A stretch of 32,951 nucleotides of DNA, from positions 1 to 32,951 of the forward strand of contig PLXW01000078.1 in the NCBI GenBank assembly GCA_003151595.1. Reading direction: 5' to 3'. Made by a program: the position numbers and the translations under genes. Below are positions 8,243 through 16,111 of this stretch, piece after piece. The first letter of the stretch is position 1; each line of letters opens with the position of its first letter. The notes beneath the pieces are model-generated. The model had not been told where the DNA came from. It saw nothing but the letters and a program-made list of their open reading frames with translations, and did not search any database. This DNA is from Myxococcales bacterium. Lineage in GTDB: Bacteria; Myxococcota; Polyangia; Polyangiales; Polyangiaceae.

Positions 8243-11200
8243 GTGAGCGACGCCGCGACGATCTACGCGTTCAGGCGCGACCTCGTCCTCGCCGCCAGCG
8301 CAGGTACGGGGAAGACGCACAGCCTCGTCGGCGTGCTCGTTCACTTGCTGCTCGGCGCGAGCGAGCTCGGCGGCGCGCCACACGCACCGGTCGATCCTGC
8401 GCGGGTCGTGGCCACGACGTTCTCGCGAAAGGCGGCGGCGGAGATCCGCGCGCGCGTCGTCGAGGAGCTGGAGAAGCTGGCGACCGGCGATCCGGAGGCG
8501 AAGTACCGCGCCGACCTCGACGTGGCGCGCGATCGCGTGGGCGAGCGGTGGACCGACGCGGAGATCGCGAAGCGCGCGCGCGACGCGTCGGCGTCGATCG
8601 CGCGCGCGCAGATCGGGACGCTGCACGGGTTCGCGTCGTCGCTCCTGCGGACGTACGCGCTCGAGCGCGGGCTGTCGCCGAGCTTCGAGCTGGCGGACGA
8701 AGAGACGACGCGCGCCCGCGCCGAAGACGCCATCGCGCGCGCCATCGATCGCATCGGACGCACGCGCGGCCTCGAGCTCGCGGCGCTGGTGACCGCGGCG
8801 AACGGCGTGGAGCGGTTGGCCGCGCAGATCACGCGCGCGCTCGCACGCCTGGAAGAGGAGGGGCGCGGCGCGGCCTCGCTCACGGTGAACGACTCGGACG
8901 CGGCCGCGATCGAAGCGCAGATGCAGCGAACGCTCGACCACGCCCGCGGCCTCGCGCGCCTGCCGCGGTTCGGTGAGCCGGCGAGCGCCCTCTTGGCCGC
9001 CTGGGAGACGACGGACGCCGACGCGATCGCCGACGCCGCCGAGGCATTCACGTCGGTGCGGAGCGGCAAGGACGGCCCCGAGGCGGAAGCGTGGCTCTCG
9101 TTTCGCGAAGCGTTCCTCCCCGGCAAGACGAACGGCGAGCGTGGTCGATCGCTCGCCGTGCGCTGGCGACTGCGCGATCAGTTCGCCTCCACGGCGCGCT
9201 TCGCCCGCGACCTCCTCGCCGCGTGCGAAGAGGAAGCGCGTCGCGACGCCGCGCACAGCTCGGTGCTGGCGTACGGCGATCTCCTCCGCATGACGCGCGA
9301 CCTCCTGCGCGACCGTCCCGACCTCGCCGGCGAGATCGGCGCGTCGCTCGACGTGCTCCTGGTCGACGAGTTCCAGGACACCTCGCGCCTCCAGCGCGAT
9401 CTCCTCGTGCTCCTCTGGCAGCGCGATCCGCGCTCGCGCGCCCCCGGCGTCGTTCCGGCGATCGGCGACGTGCGACGTCACGGGTTGCTCGTGGTCGGCG
9501 ATCGCAAACAGTCCATCTATGCCTTCCGTGGTGCCGACGTGAGCGTGTTCGCCGAGGTGTGCGTGGGGCTCGCGGGGGCGCACGCGCGCACGTCGCTCGG
9601 CATCGAAGCGGGGCGAACGTGGGAGCCGGAGGAGCCGATCGCCGACTTCGTTCCGCTTCGCCACAACCGCCGCGGCGAGCCGGAGCTGCTCGCGTTCGCG
9701 AACGAGTTCTCCGCGCGCCGATTCCGGCCCGGAGAGCCGCCGGAGCTCTACGAGATCGCGTACGTCCCGCCGACCGAGGATCTCTGCTCGCCTCCCTCGC
9801 ACGAGCCGCCGGAAGAGTCGATCCCGCGAACGACGTGGCTGCGGATCGACCCGCAGAAGCAAGGCAAGCGCGTCTCCAGCGCCAGCGACGAAGCGAGCGT
9901 GATCGCCGATCACGTGCGCGCGATCGTGGCCAGCGAGGAGCCGCGGGTGAACGGCGAGGCCCCGCGATGGCGCGACATCGCCGTGCTCGCGGAGACGAAC
10001 CGCGCGCTCGATCACGTGGCGTACGCCCTGGCGCGCGCCGAGATTCCGTACGTCGTCGCCGGGAGCGGCTTCTACAACGCGCGCGAAGTGCGCGACGTGG
10101 CGGCGATGCTCGCGCTGCTGGTCGACAAGAGCGCGGCGTGGGCCATCGTCGAGGTGCTGCGCGGCCCGTGGTGCGGCGTGCGCGACGAGACGCTCATCGC
10201 GCTCACCGACGATCACGGTGGCATCGCGGCGGTAGGCCCTGCGTGGGACGAAGGGGAACGCCGGCACGCGATCCACGAAGACGATCGCGCCGGGCTCGCC
10301 GAAGTGCGCCGCGTGGTCGAGACGCTCCACGGCGATCTCGATCGCCTCGGCCCCGGTGGTGCGCTCCGCGAAGCGGTCCGTGCGCTCGATCTCGAAGAGG
10401 TCCTCGTGCGGCTCCCGCGCGGCGCCCAGCGCGTGGCCAACGTCCACAAGCTCCTGTCGATCGCCGACGGCGCACGCGACGCGCGCGCGCTCCTCGACGC
10501 GCTCGACGAGGCCGCGGAGCGCGAGCTCTCCGAAGGGGAAGCGGCCACGTTCTCCGAGGAGGATGACGCCATCCGCCTTCTCACCGTGCACGCCAGCAAG
10601 GGGCTCGATTTTCCGATCGTGCTGATCCCGGAGGTCGGCAAGGAGCCGCGGCGCGTGGAGCGCGATGCGTTTCGCGTGGCGTCGGGCGAGGGAGACGACT
10701 TCGTCCTCGTGGCGCGCGTGGTCGATCCCGAAGGGCGCGTGCACGAGGGGCCTTCGTACGAGCGCGCGATGGACGACGCGCGACGGCGCGATCGCGCCGA
10801 GCGACAACGCCTGGCCTACGTGGCCGTGACGCGCGCGTCGCACGCGATGCGCCTCGTCGGGGATCGTACGGCGCCGCAGAAAGGGGAGACGGAGGCGTAC
10901 GCGTCGACCACGGCCGCGACTCTCCATGCGCTCGCCGACGATGCCCCGTCGCGTGCGCGCGCATTCCTCGCGGTCGAAGACATGGACCCCAGCGCGATCC
11001 GACTGGAAGGGACCGCGCCCTCGGCCGCCGATCGCGCTTCCGCCGCAGCGCGCGCCGAATCGCCCGACGACGTCTGGACGCCGCCCACCACGCCGACGTG
11101 GCGCTCGCTCCCGATCGCCGCGACCGCGCTCCAAGACTTTCATCACTGCCCTCGCCGCTTCGAGCTCGCTCATGTGCTCGATCTTCCGGAGCACGCGCCG

Positions 11201-11908
11201 GCGTTCGTCGAAGCCGTCACACGCGACGTACTCGACGAGGGTAGCGGAGGCCCGCGCCTCGACGCGCGCGCGGAAGGAACGCTGGCTCACCGCGTGCTCG
11301 AGCGCGTGGACGCCGCCAGCTTCGGCGCCACGTTGTTCGCGCGCGCGGAGGCGAGCCGGATCCTCGAGCGCGAAGGGATCCCGCGCGATCACGAGAAGCA
11401 CGCCAAGGTCGTCGATCGCGTGCTCCGGTTCCTGGGCGGCGCGTACGCCGAGCGCGTGGCCGCGCTGAAGGCGCAGATCGCCCGCGAAGTTCCGTTCGTG
11501 ATCGACGTCCACGACGCCTCCAATCGTGCGATCGCGCTCCGCGGTTCGATCGATCTCCTCGTCCGCTGGAAAGACGGCACGGTCGACGTCATCGACTACA
11601 AGCGCGCCCGCGGCCCCTCGCCGGAGCCGCACGCCTTCCAGCTCGACGCCTACGCCTTGGCCGCGCGCGCGATGGTCCCCAACGCCGCGACGATCCGCGC
11701 CGGCATCGTGTTCCTCGGCGGCGGGCGCGGCGACCCCGTGTGGATCGCTCCGTCCGATCCCGTCGCCGCGCGCGAACGTCTCGCCCCCCTCGGCGCGCGC
11801 CTCGTCGAAGCGCGATGGAGCGAGCGCTTTCCGCGCGAACCTGTCACGACGTGTCGCACGATTCGCTGCGGCTACGTGGCTCACTGCCACCCCGACGAGC
11901 CGCGCTGA
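8243..11908 (+). CDS. addA: AddA-like UvrD-family helicase with C-terminal RecB-type nuclease domain
   Basis: A 1,221-residue superfamily 1 helicase-nuclease. Helicase motifs seen in order: Walker A SAGTGKT (Lys24), Walker B LLVDEFQDTS (375-379 DEFQD), motif III VVGDRKQSIYAFRGAD, motif V LLTVHASKGLDFP and motif VI YVAVTRA. The C-terminal nuclease has GTLAHRVL, GSIDLLV...VIDYKR and FQLDAYA. Four cysteines, Cys969 (HHCPRRF) and Cys1204, Cys1209, Cys1215 (C-X4-C-X5-C), are placed like an iron-sulfur staple, a feature classical AddA lacks, so AdnB-like or an unnamed subclass is possible. Predicted to act with the AddB-like protein in double-strand-end resection. GTG 8243 is chosen because the P-loop starts ~20 residues later, as usual. 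The 3' end converges on radC with only 6 nt between the stops; no terminator is visible there. Confidence 0.9.
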   Translation: MSDAATIYAFRRDLVLAASAGTGKTHSLVGVLVHLLLGASELGGAPHAPVDPARVVATTFSRKAAAEIRARVVEELEKLATGDPEAKYRADLDVARDRVGERWTDAEIAKRARDASASIARAQIGTLHGFASSLLRTYALERGLSPSFELADEETTRARAEDAIARAIDRIGRTRGLELAALVTAANGVERLAAQITRALARLEEEGRGAASLTVNDSDAAAIEAQMQRTLDHARGLARLPRFGEPASALLAAWETTDADAIADAAEAFTSVRSGKDGPEAEAWLSFREAFLPGKTNGERGRSLAVRWRLRDQFASTARFARDLLAACEEEARRDAAHSSVLAYGDLLRMTRDLLRDRPDLAGEIGASLDVLLVDEFQDTSRLQRDLLVLLWQRDPRSRAPGVVPAIGDVRRHGLLVVGDRKQSIYAFRGADVSVFAEVCVGLAGAHARTSLGIEAGRTWEPEEPIADFVPLRHNRRGEPELLAFANEFSARRFRPGEPPELYEIAYVPPTEDLCSPPSHEPPEESIPRTTWLRIDPQKQGKRVSSASDEASVIADHVRAIVASEEPRVNGEAPRWRDIAVLAETNRALDHVAYALARAEIPYVVAGSGFYNAREVRDVAAMLALLVDKSAAWAIVEVLRGPWCGVRDETLIALTDDHGGIAAVGPAWDEGERRHAIHEDDRAGLAEVRRVVETLHGDLDRLGPGGALREAVRALDLEEVLVRLPRGAQRVANVHKLLSIADGARDARALLDALDEAAERELSEGEAATFSEEDDAIRLLTVHASKGLDFPIVLIPEVGKEPRRVERDAFRVASGEGDDFVLVARVVDPEGRVHEGPSYERAMDDARRRDRAERQRLAYVAVTRASHAMRLVGDRTAPQKGETEAYASTTAATLHALADDAPSRARAFLAVEDMDPSAIRLEGTAPSAADRASAAARAESPDDVWTPPTTPTWRSLPIAATALQDFHHCPRRFELAHVLDLPEHAPAFVEAVTRDVLDEGSGGPRLDARAEGTLAHRVLERVDAASFGATLFARAEASRILEREGIPRDHEKHAKVVDRVLRFLGGAYAERVAALKAQIAREVPFVIDVHDASNRAIALRGSIDLLVRWKDGTVDVIDYKRARGPSPEPHAFQLDAYALAARAMVPNAATIRAGIVFLGGGRGDPVWIAPSDPVAARERLAPLGARLVEARWSERFPREPVTTCRTIRCGYVAHCHPDEPR

Positions 11909-11914
11909 CGTCTC

Positions 11915-12613
11915 TCACGCGATCTTCACGCGCGGCGGAGGATCGCGCGCGCCGCCGAGCAGCCCGTCGTCGAGCAGCGACGCGTACCCGTTACGCGCCA
12001 CGATCACGTGATCGAGCAGCGGCATCCCCACGACGTCCGCTGCGCGCGCGACCTGCGCCGTGAAGCGCACGTCTTCATCGCTCGCCGAAGGATCGCCGCT
12101 CGGGTGATTGTGCACGAGCACGAACGCCGACCCTCCGTCGCGAAGCGCGAGGCGAAGCGGATCGCGCGCGCCGACGTGAAGACCGTGCAGTCCCCCTCTC
12201 GCCACGAGCCGCGCCGCGCGCAGCCCTTGATGCCCGTCGAGCACCAGCGCCCACAGCTCCTCGTGATCGAGCGACGCGATCCGCGGTCGCGCCCAGCCAT
12301 CGACCGCGGCGCTCGATGGAAACCGCGCGTCCGCTCGCTTCGCTGCGGCGATCGCCACACGACGCCCGATCTCGATCGCCCCCGCCAGCCTCGCCGCCTT
12401 CGCCAGCCCGAGCCCACGCCTCGCCGCTAGCTCCCCAATCCCTGCGCGCGCGAGCCCGCCGACGCCGCCCGACTCCTCGAGCAACGCCGCGGCGAGCACC
12501 CCCACCGATTCGCCGCGACGCCCCGTGCCGAGCACCAGCGCCACCAGCTCTGCGTCGCCCAGCGCCTCGAGCCCGTCTTCGATTGCGCGCTCACGCGCTC
12601 CGCTCTTGTTCAT
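11915..12613 (-). CDS. radC: RadC-family JAB1/MPN (JAMM) domain protein
   Basis: A 232-residue RadC protein. The N-terminal ~75 residues are the helix-hairpin-helix-like UPF0758 part (EALGDAELVALVLGTGRRGESV; RGLGLAKAARL). The C-terminal JAMM metal-binding motif is intact: His168 and His170 in HNHPSGDPSAS, Ser178 and Asp181, the pattern of zinc-dependent MPN+ proteins. The cellular role of RadC is unsettled; the old link to DNA repair is disputed, and related domains often sit beside DNA-processing or mobile genes. Here it is next to an AddA-like recombination gene, convergently transcribed. ATG 12613 is used because the conserved part (ARERAIEDGLEALGD) follows directly; GTG 12643 would add ten residues and would overlap the shared upstream dyad element. 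Confidence 0.92.
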   Translation of the reverse strand: MNKSGARERAIEDGLEALGDAELVALVLGTGRRGESVGVLAAALLEESGGVGGLARAGIGELAARRGLGLAKAARLAGAIEIGRRVAIAAAKRADARFPSSAAVDGWARPRIASLDHEELWALVLDGHQGLRAARLVARGGLHGLHVGARDPLRLALRDGGSAFVLVHNHPSGDPSASDEDVRFTAQVARAADVVGMPLLDHVIVARNGYASLLDDGLLGGARDPPPRVKIA

Positions 12614-12626
12614 GCCCGAGCGTGAT

Positions 12627-12667
12627 TCCACGCTTCGTGCCACGCGCGATTCAGCGCGATTTACGGG
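12627..12667 (-). promoter_or_regulatory. Two-part dyad element upstream of radC (copy B)
   Basis: Block 12627-12642 contains CACG-N3-CGTG (12629-12639), with 13 of 16 bases identical to copy A and all three differences in the N3 centre. Block 12649-12667 matches copy A at 16 of 19 positions. The gap between blocks is 6 nt here and 16 nt in copy A, a difference of 10 bp or one helical turn. On the minus strand it contains the direct repeat AATCGCGC-TG-AATCGCGC. It ends 13 nt before the radC ATG. Confidence 0.5.
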
Positions 12668-12684
12668 CGATCCGCGATCGCGCG

Positions 12685-12701
12685 AAGTGGCCCGGCCACT
12701 T
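12685..12701 (-). terminator. Perfect hairpin just after the Cys-rich lipoprotein stop
   Basis: AAGTGGCC-C-GGCCACTT is a perfect inverted repeat (7-bp stem with a 3-nt loop if folded) starting 3 nt after the TAG stop of the minus-strand gene. The minus-strand side has no T-run, while the plus-strand side is followed by TTT. It is a plausible terminator or 3'-end stabiliser. Confidence 0.4.
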
Positions 12702-12704
12702 TTG

Positions 12705-13691
12705 CTACTGGCAGATGCCGAACTGCGGGTCCTTGAAGAGCTGCGCCGAGCCGGTGCACGTCGTCCCCGAAGGGCAGTCCGCGGGCGAATCGACGTGGCA
12801 CAGCTCGAAGCACGTACGCGAGCCGTCGTTCCCGAGGCACGTGAGCCCCGCGGCGCAGTGGGTCTCGTCGCACGCCTCGCCGACCTGCGCGGTGCCGATC
12901 GTCACGCAGCTCGTCGTTCCGTCGTCTTTCACGACCGCGCACGTCTGCGTGGGCGGGCACTTGCCGAAGAGCGAGCAACCGCTGATCGGCATGCACACCG
13001 GCACGTCGAACTTCCCCGACACGACCGACTGCACGTCGCAGAACGACGCCGTGTACGTGGTGCTGCAGACCGAGTTCCCGTCGCAGCAGTAGTGACGGCA
13101 CTGCCCCGGCATCCCCACGCACTCGTACGTCGCGGCGCAGTCGGTCGACACCTGGCACTGATCGCCTTCGTTGCCCGGGCCGTTGGCGAGGCACGCTTGC
13201 GAGCTCGACGTGCTTCCGTCCGCCGCGCTCACTTGAACGACGTGACAGGACTGCGGCCCCGCGTCGATGGTCGCCGCGGCGCCTGCATCGCTCGCCGTGC
13301 CCCCGCCGCCACCATCGTCGCCGCTCGGCGCACCGGAGTCGGCCTGGGGTTCGGGGAGTGCCGACGCTTCGACGAACGCGCCCGCATCGGCCGTGCACTG
13401 CCACTCCGCGGGGACCGAGTCCGGCGAGCAGGTGTGCGAGGCGGTGTTGGCGAAGCCGTAGTTGCAGAGTGGGTTGCCCGTGATGGGCGGCGGACTACCC
13501 GCTGCGTCGGGACTCGCGCCCACCAAAGCGGGTGGGCCGCCGTCGGTCGCCGCGTCGGTGTCGTTGAAGCCCGACGTCGTGGGCGCGTTGAAGCCGCTGG
13601 CCGAGCTGCTCAAGCTTATGTTCCCGCACGCGACGACGGCGAGCGCGCCGCATACGACGAGCGAGGAGAAGCGAAAGGAAAGGGGACGCAT
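12705..13691 (-). CDS. Cys-rich predicted lipoprotein
   Basis: A 328-residue protein of no recognised function. The leader MRPLSFRFSSLVVCGALAVVAC ends in a good lipobox (VVAC, Cys22). Residues ~25-150 are a low-complexity Ser/Ala/Asp/Gly/Pro linker with DGG and DAG steps and a Gly run. The C-terminal ~180 residues hold more than twenty cysteines with repeated spacing (GDQCQVSTDC, GQCRHYCCDG, GEACDETHCAAGLTC), a disulfide-knotted module common in myxobacterial surface lipoproteins. It would sit on the outer membrane or cell surface; a binding or adhesive role is only a guess. The ATG has no clear Shine-Dalgarno. A candidate promoter and a ~105-nt leader lie upstream, and the hairpin at 12685-12701 follows the stop. 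Confidence 0.88.
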   Translation of the reverse strand: MRPLSFRFSSLVVCGALAVVACGNISLSSSASGFNAPTTSGFNDTDAATDGGPPALVGASPDAAGSPPPITGNPLCNYGFANTASHTCSPDSVPAEWQCTADAGAFVEASALPEPQADSGAPSGDDGGGGGTASDAGAAATIDAGPQSCHVVQVSAADGSTSSSQACLANGPGNEGDQCQVSTDCAATYECVGMPGQCRHYCCDGNSVCSTTYTASFCDVQSVVSGKFDVPVCMPISGCSLFGKCPPTQTCAVVKDDGTTSCVTIGTAQVGEACDETHCAAGLTCLGNDGSRTCFELCHVDSPADCPSGTTCTGSAQLFKDPQFGICQ

Positions 13692-13772
13692 GGGGCAAAA
13701 ACTCTGCGCTCGACTTGGGGGGCCCCAGACGGGGCCGGACAGAGCCGAGAGCTACTTCGGGGACCACCACTT

Positions 13773-13808
13773 CACGTGGCGTGCCGCCTCTTCGGTTCTC
13801 CCATTCTA
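13773..13808 (-). promoter_or_regulatory. Candidate promoter (-10 TAGAAT) with CACG-N3-CGTG dyad
   Basis: On the minus strand TAGAAT (13803-13808) has a T-rich stretch 16 nt upstream that could serve as a poor -35. About 20 nt downstream of it, 13773-13783 reads CACG-N3-CGTG on either strand, the same core dyad as in the two-part elements at 8089 and 12629 but without the second block. Start of transcription would be near 13796. Confidence 0.25.
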
Positions 13809-13894
13809 CGCAGAAAAGGCCACAAAAAAGCCGGATGTCCCGGTCGCTCGCCGTCCGAGGCTGACGGCGGTGTCGTGCTTGCGCCGTGGGTTGC

Positions 13895-13908
13895 GCCTTA
13901 CGTAAGGC
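13895..13908. repeat. 14-bp perfect palindrome GCCTTACGTAAGGC
   Basis: This self-complementary 14-mer lies between two minus-strand genes, 37 nt beyond the stop of the beta-propeller gene. Folded, it gives a 5-bp stem with an ACGT loop. It could be a protein site or a weak 3' hairpin; no T-run follows. Confidence 0.4.
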
Positions 13909-13945
13909 AGGCCCGGCAGGCACCGATCACCGTTCGATTCCCCCA

Positions 13946-16021
13946 TCACCGCGATTCCAGCTCGCGGGAGGCCGCATTTCCGGCGCCGTCGAACGCGCGC
14001 ACAGTCACCACGTGTGACCCGGATGGCACAATCGACCCTACGTCGGCATCGACCGATTCGTCCGCCGAATCGAACACGCCGTCCTTGGCGCCGAGCGGCC
14101 GCCACTCGAGCTTGCCATCGACGGCGACTTCGACGCGTACGATCGGCCCCACGCCATCGACCGCGTGCGCTCGGAGAATGCGTCCTGCCATCGTCAGCGA
14201 CTCGATGACCGGCGGCGTGTTGTCGACGACGAACGGCGCGCTCTCCATTGTGTGCGTCATGACGTCGCTCGGAGGGTTGGCCGCTTCGTCGCTCGCCTGA
14301 ACGCGCACGCGGTACTTCCCCTCGGGGAGCGCGGAGGTGTCCCACTCGTACTCGAGCTTGTTGTTCACGGTCTCGTCGTGGGCGAGCACGTCGCGCCACA
14401 CCGTCGCCCCGTCGCGTCGAAACGCGAGGCGGTAGCGGAGCTGATCGTCGTCGGCGTTGTCGATGCGCCACGTGAGCTTGATCGTCGCTTCGTGCTTCGG
14501 CGGATCGCCGCCGCTCGACGGCACGGTGTCCTTCGCGGGCTCCTTCGCGATCGCGACCTTCGGCGCGGCGCTCACTTCGAGCACTACCGGGCGGACGTTC
14601 TCGGTCACGAAGGGGAGTGTCACGTCGCTGAGCACAGCGGTCGCATCGCGCCACCGCGCGCGCACCTGAACGAACCGCGCGCCCGGGCTGGCCACGACGC
14701 CCGCTTGCGCCAGAGGGTTGCTCCACGGGCTCCACGTTCCATCGGGCGCTTGCGTGTCGCCGGTGCGCGTCGCGATCTCGAGCGGCCCGCTCGCCGTCCA
14801 TCGAAGAGCACCGAACTTCGCCCGCAGCCCGGCGTCGAGCACCTTGCTCGTCCACACCGCGTCGGACCCGCCGCGCGCCAGCACGCGATGGAACACCGCG
14901 GGGTCTCCGCCGACGATGCACGGATGCGCGCCGCTCATCACCAGCGCGCCGATCTGTCGCTCGTCCGTATCGGCCACGAGCGTCACCACGTGCGCGTCAT
15001 CGACGGTGTACACGCGCCCCTCGGCGCCCGTCCCCACGTACGGATTGCCGTCGTCGCCCATCGCCAGCGACACGTAGTGGAACTCGTCGTGGTGCATCCG
15101 CTTCTCGGGGCGAAGCTTGGCGTCGAACGAGTAGAGCGAGCCCTTCCCGGGCTTCGGTCGCGGAGAGGAGTTCGGCCCCGCGGGCGCGTGCGCCTGCGCC
15201 GGGCTTCGATGCGGCACCTCGGGGAGCTCGCCGTACTCGTTCGCGATGGCGAAGATCGATCCGTCTCTGCCGAGCGCGACCCCCTTCACCTCTTCGCCGG
15301 GAAAATCGTAGACGACGCTCGCGCGCCCCGGCCCCGTGATCCGATAGAGGATCCCTTTGCCTTGCGACCCGGCGTACACCACGCCGTCGTCCGCCACGGC
15401 GAGCGACACGAGGTTCGGCTCGTCGCTTGTAAAGTACACGGAGCTCGATCCGTCGAGCGTGACGCGGACGACCTTCCCCTCGTCGCCCGTCGCGGCGTAG
15501 AGCGCGCTCTTCGTCTTGTCCCACGCCAGCGCCCACACGTGGCTCACGTCGGGGATCTTCACGAGCTTGTCGGTCTTGCCGTTGGCGATCTTGTAGATCG
15601 TCCCGTCGGGGATCGTCCCGGCGTACACGGTTCCGTTCGCGCCCAGGGCGAGCGACGTCACCGCGGTCTCTTTGGTCTCGGCGTAGACGGTCGCCTGATC
15701 GCCTGCGACACGGATGACCTTCCCGTTCCAGCTGGTGCCGACGAGGACACTTCCGTCGGGCATCGGCAGCGCGGCGTACACGGCGGTGGCGTCGGGGAGC
15801 GGCACGTTGCCGAGCGTGAATCCGGGGCGCACGTGGCCGTCGGAGCTCACCGCGACCCCCTTCAAATCGCCGCCGGAGAGCTTCTCCAGCGTGTCGAGCT
15901 CGAAGACGCGCGTGCCGACGGCGAAGGCCGACGACGCGAAGCCGACGAGCGCACCACATGCCACGACAAGCGAAGCGACGCGCGCTGCGCGATGAGACGC
16001 GCTCCAAGACGAACTGCGCAT
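13946..16021 (-). CDS. Secreted beta-propeller protein with C-terminal Ig/FN3-like domain
   Basis: A 691-residue exported protein. The ATG gives a clean Sec signal peptide (MRSSSWSASHRAARVASLVVACG..., likely cleaved after SSAFA), so 16021 is preferred although the frame is open further upstream. Residues ~35-400 are repeated beta-blades with recurring phrases (GVAVSSDGHV, LALGANGTVYAGT, LAVADDGVVYAGS, GVALGRDGSIFAI), as in NHL/SMP-30-like or WD40-like propellers. Residues ~470-690 look like tandem Ig/fibronectin III folds (LTWRIDNADDDQLRYRLAFRRDG; VDNTPPVIESLTM; HVVTVRAFDGAGN). No catalytic residues are evident, so it may be a periplasmic or surface binding scaffold. It is transcribed away from the CxxCH lipoprotein at 16112. 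There is no Shine-Dalgarno; TAGTTA sits 8 nt before ATG. Confidence 0.88.
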   Translation of the reverse strand: MRSSSWSASHRAARVASLVVACGALVGFASSAFAVGTRVFELDTLEKLSGGDLKGVAVSSDGHVRPGFTLGNVPLPDATAVYAALPMPDGSVLVGTSWNGKVIRVAGDQATVYAETKETAVTSLALGANGTVYAGTIPDGTIYKIANGKTDKLVKIPDVSHVWALAWDKTKSALYAATGDEGKVVRVTLDGSSSVYFTSDEPNLVSLAVADDGVVYAGSQGKGILYRITGPGRASVVYDFPGEEVKGVALGRDGSIFAIANEYGELPEVPHRSPAQAHAPAGPNSSPRPKPGKGSLYSFDAKLRPEKRMHHDEFHYVSLAMGDDGNPYVGTGAEGRVYTVDDAHVVTLVADTDERQIGALVMSGAHPCIVGGDPAVFHRVLARGGSDAVWTSKVLDAGLRAKFGALRWTASGPLEIATRTGDTQAPDGTWSPWSNPLAQAGVVASPGARFVQVRARWRDATAVLSDVTLPFVTENVRPVVLEVSAAPKVAIAKEPAKDTVPSSGGDPPKHEATIKLTWRIDNADDDQLRYRLAFRRDGATVWRDVLAHDETVNNKLEYEWDTSALPEGKYRVRVQASDEAANPPSDVMTHTMESAPFVVDNTPPVIESLTMAGRILRAHAVDGVGPIVRVEVAVDGKLEWRPLGAKDGVFDSADESVDADVGSIVPSGSHVVTVRAFDGAGNAASRELESR

Positions 16022-16111
16022 GACCCATTTAACTACACGAGATCGCCCGAGCGCGGGCCGCGTCCCGTGAGTAGAATCATTGGCGCCTGAGACTTGCTTG
16101 GAGGTGGAGCG

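Noticed and set aside
7850..11890. 1,346-residue open frame on the minus strand opposite the AddA-like gene
   Set aside because: Antisense to a protein with all helicase motifs; the composition (Arg, Ala, Glu, Val) is that of a shadow frame, with no domain or sensible start.
8087..12667. SOS/LexA boxes for the AddA-like and radC genes
   Set aside because: The shared dyads do not resemble the LexA sites I know, and no CTGT-N8-ACAG or GAAC-N4-GTTC type site was seen.
14165..16090. 641-residue plus-strand frame opposite the propeller gene
   Set aside because: His/Arg/Val-rich shadow; the minus strand has a clear signal peptide and repeated blades.
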